From positions 1-61,949 of the forward strand of contig NZ_JAGWDK010000032.1 of NCBI RefSeq assembly GCF_018398875.1: a stretch of 61,949 nt of DNA, read 5' to 3'. Positions 58,609 to 61,949 of this stretch are shown one piece after another. The translations under genes were made by a program, and so were the position numbers. The notes under the pieces were generated by a model. That model had not been told where the DNA came from. It made no database searches and saw nothing but the letters and a program-made list of their open reading frames with translations. The DNA comes from Bradyrhizobium sp. sGM-13. Its GTDB lineage: Bacteria > Pseudomonadota > Alphaproteobacteria > Rhizobiales > Xanthobacteraceae. Each line of letters begins with the position of its first letter. Position 1 is the first letter of the stretch.

Positions 58609-59802
58609 ATGGCCGCGTATGGTCTCTACACGCATATCGCATCGAACAAGTTTCGTTCGATGCTGCTGCTCGCCGGGCTGTTTCTGCTGATCTACGTGCT
58701 GGTCTTCGCCGGCGCGCTGGTCGCGGAAGTGGTGCTCAATAGCGGTGCTTCACTCAATTATTATCTAACGCGCGCCTCGCGCGACCTGATCGCAGCATTC
58801 CCCTATGCGACAATCATCGCCGCCTTGTGGATCGTGATCGCCTATTTCTTCCACCAGAACATGATCGACGCCGTGACCGGCGGCGAGAGCGTAACGCGGC
58901 AGCAGCAGCCGCGGCTCTATAATCTCCTGGAAAATCTCTGCATCTCGCGCGGCATCACGATGCCGAAGCTGAAGGTGATGGACAGCCCGGCGCTGAACGC
59001 CTTCGCCACCGGGCTTAACCAGCGGCAATATTCCATCACGGTCACCTCGGGCCTTCTGCAGGCGCTCAACGACCAGGAGATCGAGGCCGTGCTCGGCCAC
59101 GAGCTCACGCATATCCGCAACGGCGACGTGCAGTTGATGGTGATCGCCATGATCATCGCCGGCGTGGTGGGTTTCTTCGGCGAATTGTTCTTTCGAACGT
59201 TTACCAACCTGTCGTGGAACTCCACCGGCAGCGATTGGTCTTCATCCTCCTCCTCCTCATCATCATCGTCCTCTTCTTCGTCGTCCGACCGGGGCAAGGG
59301 AGGCGGCGGCGCCATCGTGGCGATCATTATCGCGGTCGTGCTGATCCTGCTGGCCTGGCTGTTGTCGCAAGTCGTCAAACTGGCGCTGTCGCGGTCGCGC
59401 GAACTGTTGGCCGACGCCGGCTCGGTCGAACTGACCAAGAACCCCGACGCGATGATCACGGCGCTGCGCAAGATCGAGAACCGCGGCGAGCTGCCCGGCG
59501 CGACATCTGCGATCATGGAGCTCTGTGTCGACAATCCGCGCGAAGGGTTTGCCGACCTGTTCGCGACCCATCCGTCAGTCGACAGGCGCGTCAAGGCGCT
59601 GGTGCAGTTTGCCGGTGGCCGCGATCCCGGCCCGCTCGCCCTCCCGTCGGATACGGCGGATGAACCCCAGTCGGAGGAATCGGCCACGGAGCAACTCCAA
59701 CCGCCGGTTCCCCGCGGCCCGTGGAGCGACGCAAGCGAGCCCGCCGGCGTTCCGGGCGCCCGCTCCGGCCCCCTGGACGGCCCTTGGGGCCCGCATCGCT
59801 AA
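58609..59802 (+). CDS. M48-family membrane metallopeptidase with polyserine linker
   Basis: A 397-residue zinc protease related to HtpX. It has two N-terminal membrane helices (SMLLLAGLFLLIYVLVFAGA and AAFPYATIIAALWIVIAYF). The zinc motif H164-E-L-T-H168 is in AVLGHELTHIRNG, and the downstream acidic ligand is in SRELLADAGSVEL. Between the zinc motif and the fourth helix (IVAIIIAVVLILLAWLLSQV) there are 16 consecutive Ser (211-226) and a Gly/Lys linker. A Pro/Gly-rich C-terminal tail follows. The LemA gene upstream is a typical partner. A role in membrane-protein quality control is inferred. Confidence 0.9.
   Translation: MAAYGLYTHIASNKFRSMLLLAGLFLLIYVLVFAGALVAEVVLNSGASLNYYLTRASRDLIAAFPYATIIAALWIVIAYFFHQNMIDAVTGGESVTRQQQPRLYNLLENLCISRGITMPKLKVMDSPALNAFATGLNQRQYSITVTSGLLQALNDQEIEAVLGHELTHIRNGDVQLMVIAMIIAGVVGFFGELFFRTFTNLSWNSTGSDWSSSSSSSSSSSSSSSSDRGKGGGGAIVAIIIAVVLILLAWLLSQVVKLALSRSRELLADAGSVELTKNPDAMITALRKIENRGELPGATSAIMELCVDNPREGFADLFATHPSVDRRVKALVQFAGGRDPGPLALPSDTADEPQSEESATEQLQPPVPRGPWSDASEPAGVPGARSGPLDGPWGPHR
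59239..59286 (+). repeat. 16-codon TCN microsatellite encoding polyserine
   Basis: Bases 59239-59286 contain only TCN codons (TCT, TCA, TCC, TCG), coding for residues 211-226 of the M48 protease. AGC and AGT codons are not used. Such a pure TCN run can change in length by replication slippage. Confidence 0.85.
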
Positions 59803-59967
59803 ACAGCGCCCCGCCGACGCGCGGGATTAACGAATTCCGTGCGGAATAATGGCGACGGCCGTCTAATGAATTGAATTCTCCCTTGTTTCTGCCATGTTCG
59901 CGCCCAAAGCAGGGAATGGGGCAAGCCGGCCGCTCCCGCGGTCGGAACTGCTGTTCAAGGGAATTCC

Positions 59968-60717
59968 ATGGCAAAGCCAGTCGTGATTGTGGTGGGCGCG
60001 GACAAGGGCGGGGTCGGCAAGACGACCGTGTCGCGGACGCTCCTGGACTATTTTAGCGCCAATAACGTGCCGACCCGGGCATTCGATACCGAATCGCCGC
60101 GCGGCACCCTGAAGCGCTTCCACCCTGACATTACCGAGATCGTCGACATGACGACGACATCGGATCAGATGAAGATCTTCGACACGCTGAGTGCTGGCCC
60201 TTCGGTGACCGTAATCGACGTCCGCGCCGGACTGCTGTCGCCGGCGCTGGCCTCGCTGCGCGACATCGGCTTTCTCGATGCCGCAAAGGCCGGGCAGATC
60301 ACCTTTGCCGTGTTCCATATACTGGGCCCCTCGATCGCCTCGCTGGACGAAATCGCCGAGACCGCGAACTTCATGCACGGCGCCAAATATTTCCTAGTGA
60401 AGAACTTCATCAACGACACCCAGTTCTTCCAGTGGGATCAGTCGACCTACAACTCCTACTTTCACCGCATCAAGGACGCCACCGACCTCACCATCCCCAA
60501 GCTCAATGAGATGGCCTATGAGCAGGTCGAGGTTTCCTCGGTGCCGTTCCTCAAATTCGTCGCCAACAAGGGCAAGGACGACGAGGCCGCGAACTATTCG
60601 TTCGTGCTGCGCGGCTATGTCCGGCACTGGCTCGCCAACGTCTGGAGCGAGTTCGACCGCATCAAGTTGACCGATCTCGTCGGTGCCAAGCCTGGCGTGC
60701 GCGGCGGCGAAAAATAG
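59968..60717 (+). CDS. ParA/MinD-like P-loop protein (first of a tandem pair)
   Basis: A 249-residue protein. Residues 1-20 have MAKPVVIVVGADKGGVGKTT, a deviant Walker A with the signature Lys13 (KGGVGKTT). Asp40 in AFDTESP and Asp84 in VTVIDVRAG are at the positions of switch I/II acidic residues. Other parts such as FMHGAKYFLVKNFIND and QWDQSTYNSYFHRIKDATDL are not from standard ParA or MinD. It is probably a cytoplasmic ATPase with a local switching role, substrate unknown. ATG 59968 has AAGGGAATTCC directly upstream. The second gene begins 59 bases after its stop. Confidence 0.8.
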   Translation: MAKPVVIVVGADKGGVGKTTVSRTLLDYFSANNVPTRAFDTESPRGTLKRFHPDITEIVDMTTTSDQMKIFDTLSAGPSVTVIDVRAGLLSPALASLRDIGFLDAAKAGQITFAVFHILGPSIASLDEIAETANFMHGAKYFLVKNFINDTQFFQWDQSTYNSYFHRIKDATDLTIPKLNEMAYEQVEVSSVPFLKFVANKGKDDEAANYSFVLRGYVRHWLANVWSEFDRIKLTDLVGAKPGVRGGEK

Positions 60718-60776
60718 TCGGATAGCCGCCGCGGCGGGGCTGGATTAGGCGGAAAATTCCTTTGATATAGCGGGTG

Positions 60777-61445
60777 ATGAGCTCCACGCCTGTCTACATC
60801 ATCTGCTCGCCCCGGCCGCTGGTCGGCAAGACGCTGCTCGCGCGCCTGTTGAGCGAGTTCCTGCTGCTGAAGGATGGGACGGTATCTTCCTTCGACATCA
60901 ACCTGAAGGAACCATCGCTGCTCGAATATCTGCCGCGCATCACCGAGACGGCCGACGTGATGGACACCTACGGCAAGATGCAGCTCATGGACCGCCTGAT
61001 CGTCAACGACGGCATCGCTAAGGTGATCGACCTCGGCTTTCATGCGTTCGACGAGTTCTTCAAGATGATCAACGAGATCGGTTTCCTGAAAGAGGCCGCA
61101 CGGCGTGGCGTGGCCCCGATCATCCTGTTCGTGGCGGATACCGACCGTGTTTCCGCGCGCGCTTATTCGACGTTACGAGAGCAGATCCCGCTGAAAGCGC
61201 TGATTACGGTCGACAACGAGTACGTGGTGCGTGGCGAACTGCCCGGGGCGATGGGCCTGGGGCGGGTGCTGCGCATATCGGCGCTGCCCTCGTTCCTGAA
61301 GACTTATATCGATCGGCTGACCTTTTCCTTCACCAACTACCTGCGGAACGAGCAGGACTCGTCGACCGAGCTGCATCAGTGGATCCGCAGGAACTACACC
61401 AGTTTTCGCGAGCTCGAGTTCAGCCTGCTCCCGCAGCGGTCGTGA
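60777..61445 (+). CDS. P-loop protein with degenerate Walker A (second of the pair)
   Basis: A 222-residue protein. Its start aligns by position with the previous gene: SPRPLVGKTLLARLL, so R13-P14-L15 replace K13-G14-G15 while G17, K18 and T19 are kept. Asp40 (SSFDINLKEPS) and Asp85 (AKVIDLGFHAF) also correspond. The body continues FLKEAARRGVAPIILFVADTD and FSFTNYLRNEQDSS. The lost signature Lys suggests weak or absent ATP hydrolysis, with the first protein as active partner. ATG 60777 is chosen; a GTG one codon earlier is possible. Function unknown. Confidence 0.78.
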   Translation: MSSTPVYIICSPRPLVGKTLLARLLSEFLLLKDGTVSSFDINLKEPSLLEYLPRITETADVMDTYGKMQLMDRLIVNDGIAKVIDLGFHAFDEFFKMINEIGFLKEAARRGVAPIILFVADTDRVSARAYSTLREQIPLKALITVDNEYVVRGELPGAMGLGRVLRISALPSFLKTYIDRLTFSFTNYLRNEQDSSTELHQWIRRNYTSFRELEFSLLPQRS

Positions 61446-61539
61446 AGCCTCCACGACGGCAAATATTACCCGGATAATATTGACGCTGGGCGGGCAGTCT
61501 GTTGGTGCCTCCTCCGACCCCTAACCCGCGAGGCATCCC

Positions 61540-61872
61540 GTGACATCAGCCCGAAAGGCAGCCATTGCCGCCTACAAGGAGCGGAAGAGCATCGCGGGGA
61601 TCTTCGTCATCCGCTGCAAGGCCAGCTCCGAGATATGGGTCGGCCAGACGCCAAACCTTGAGAAAATCCAGAACCGCATCTGGTTCTCGCTCCGCCAGGG
61701 CAGCCACCCCTGCCAAGGCCTGCAGGCCGCGTGGAGTGCGCACGGCCCCGACAGCCTGACGTTCGAGGCATGCGAGCGGCTGGAAGAGGAAGAGACGCCC
61801 TATATCCGCTACGCGCTTTTGAAGGAGCGCGCGCTGCACTGGCGGGTGGAGCTCAAAGCAGAGGCAGTTTGA
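61540..61872 (+). CDS. GIY-YIG-like domain protein
   Basis: A 110-residue protein with a divergent GIY-YIG nuclease core: GIFVIRCKASSEIWVG in place of GIY-x-YIG, then NRIWFSLRQGSH with the conserved Arg region, and later FEACERLEEEE with a Glu at the catalytic position. Start is GTG at 61540 with GAGGCATCCC upstream. It is the last gene in the window, 94 bases after the P-loop pair. It may be an independent nuclease-like or RNA-binding protein; the altered motif makes activity uncertain. The remaining 77 bases to the window end hold no feature I can name. Confidence 0.72.
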   Translation: MTSARKAAIAAYKERKSIAGIFVIRCKASSEIWVGQTPNLEKIQNRIWFSLRQGSHPCQGLQAAWSAHGPDSLTFEACERLEEEETPYIRYALLKERALHWRVELKAEAV

Positions 61873-61949
61873 TCTAGTCCGGATAATTGGTGGTCGTCGT
61901 CCCTGCGAACGCACTAGGGCATGCACACATTTCTGAGGGTCCATCCGAT

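Noticed and set aside
1..61949. Search for tRNA, rRNA, CRISPR arrays, integrase or transposase genes
   Set aside because: I found no cloverleaf-like segments, no regular direct-repeat arrays and no recombinase motifs. The inverted repeats listed are too short to encode proteins.

Overview
The window is chromosomal DNA from a high-GC alphaproteobacterium, most likely Bradyrhizobium or a close relative in the Nitrobacteraceae. This rests on the gene families present (CcrM, a DUF721/DsbA/SMC gene order, ETF-ubiquinone oxidoreductase next to a TPR protein and ispE, DUF1236, DUF3096, DUF6894, TIGR02301), on the codon use, and on several families of palindromic intergenic repeats of the kind that litter Bradyrhizobium genomes. 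I see no tRNA, rRNA, CRISPR array, insertion sequence, integrase or phage module. It reads as ordinary core chromosome with a few accessory or poorly characterised genes.

Layout. 1-6.6 kb: end of an unknown gene, a Nudix hydrolase, a TIGR02301 secreted protein, a HAD phosphatase broken by a one-base frameshift, a dihydroorotase on the minus strand, then a coupled plus-strand run ygfZ-like / tag / HD hydrolase / tyrosine phosphatase. 6.7-18.3 kb: a large DUF2339 membrane protein, then a minus-strand stretch with a DUF6894 protein, a secreted protein, an AcuI-type reductase, an MFS transporter, a SleB cell-wall hydrolase, pyruvate phosphate dikinase with a Lys/Ala-rich leader, and a DUF3096 miniprotein. 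18.5-28.2 kb: a DUF1236 protein, a methyltransferase, glyQ-glyS, an S49 peptidase, a TrmN6-like methyltransferase with DUF2007, a polyprenyl diphosphate synthase, a LysE exporter and ispE. 28.2-41.4 kb: TPR protein, ETF-QO, an unusual uracil-DNA glycosylase, a GT39-like membrane protein, rnhB, GNAT and VOC proteins, a PA0069-type radical SAM protein, a GT2-like protein, a MarR-GNAT fusion under a 34-bp palindrome, moaB and a zinc metallopeptidase. 41.7-51.4 kb: ccrM with a cluster of its own GANTC target sites around its start codon, an EF-hand secreted protein, two GSTs, a LysR/SnoaL pair, an FAD monooxygenase, a thioesterase and mutY. 51.5-61.9 kb: a DUF721 (DciA-like) gene, dsbA-type, smc, an Rsm22-like methyltransferase, LemA, an M48 protease with a 16-serine tract, a tandem pair of ParA/MinD-like P-loop proteins and a GIY-YIG protein.

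How the genes fit together. DNA maintenance is well represented: tag, UDG, mutY, rnhB, ccrM, the DUF721 gene and smc. So is isoprenoid and quinone supply and use: ispE makes precursors, the prenyl synthase makes the quinone tail, and ETF-QO feeds electrons to ubiquinone. The least explained part is the right end. Two adjacent P-loop proteins align position by position, but the first keeps a canonical deviant Walker A lysine signature and the second has lost it. I regard this as the best candidate for an undescribed system. The second theme is the mosaic intergenic repeats. They fill many of the gaps over 100 bp, and some reach into start-codon regions or stop codons.
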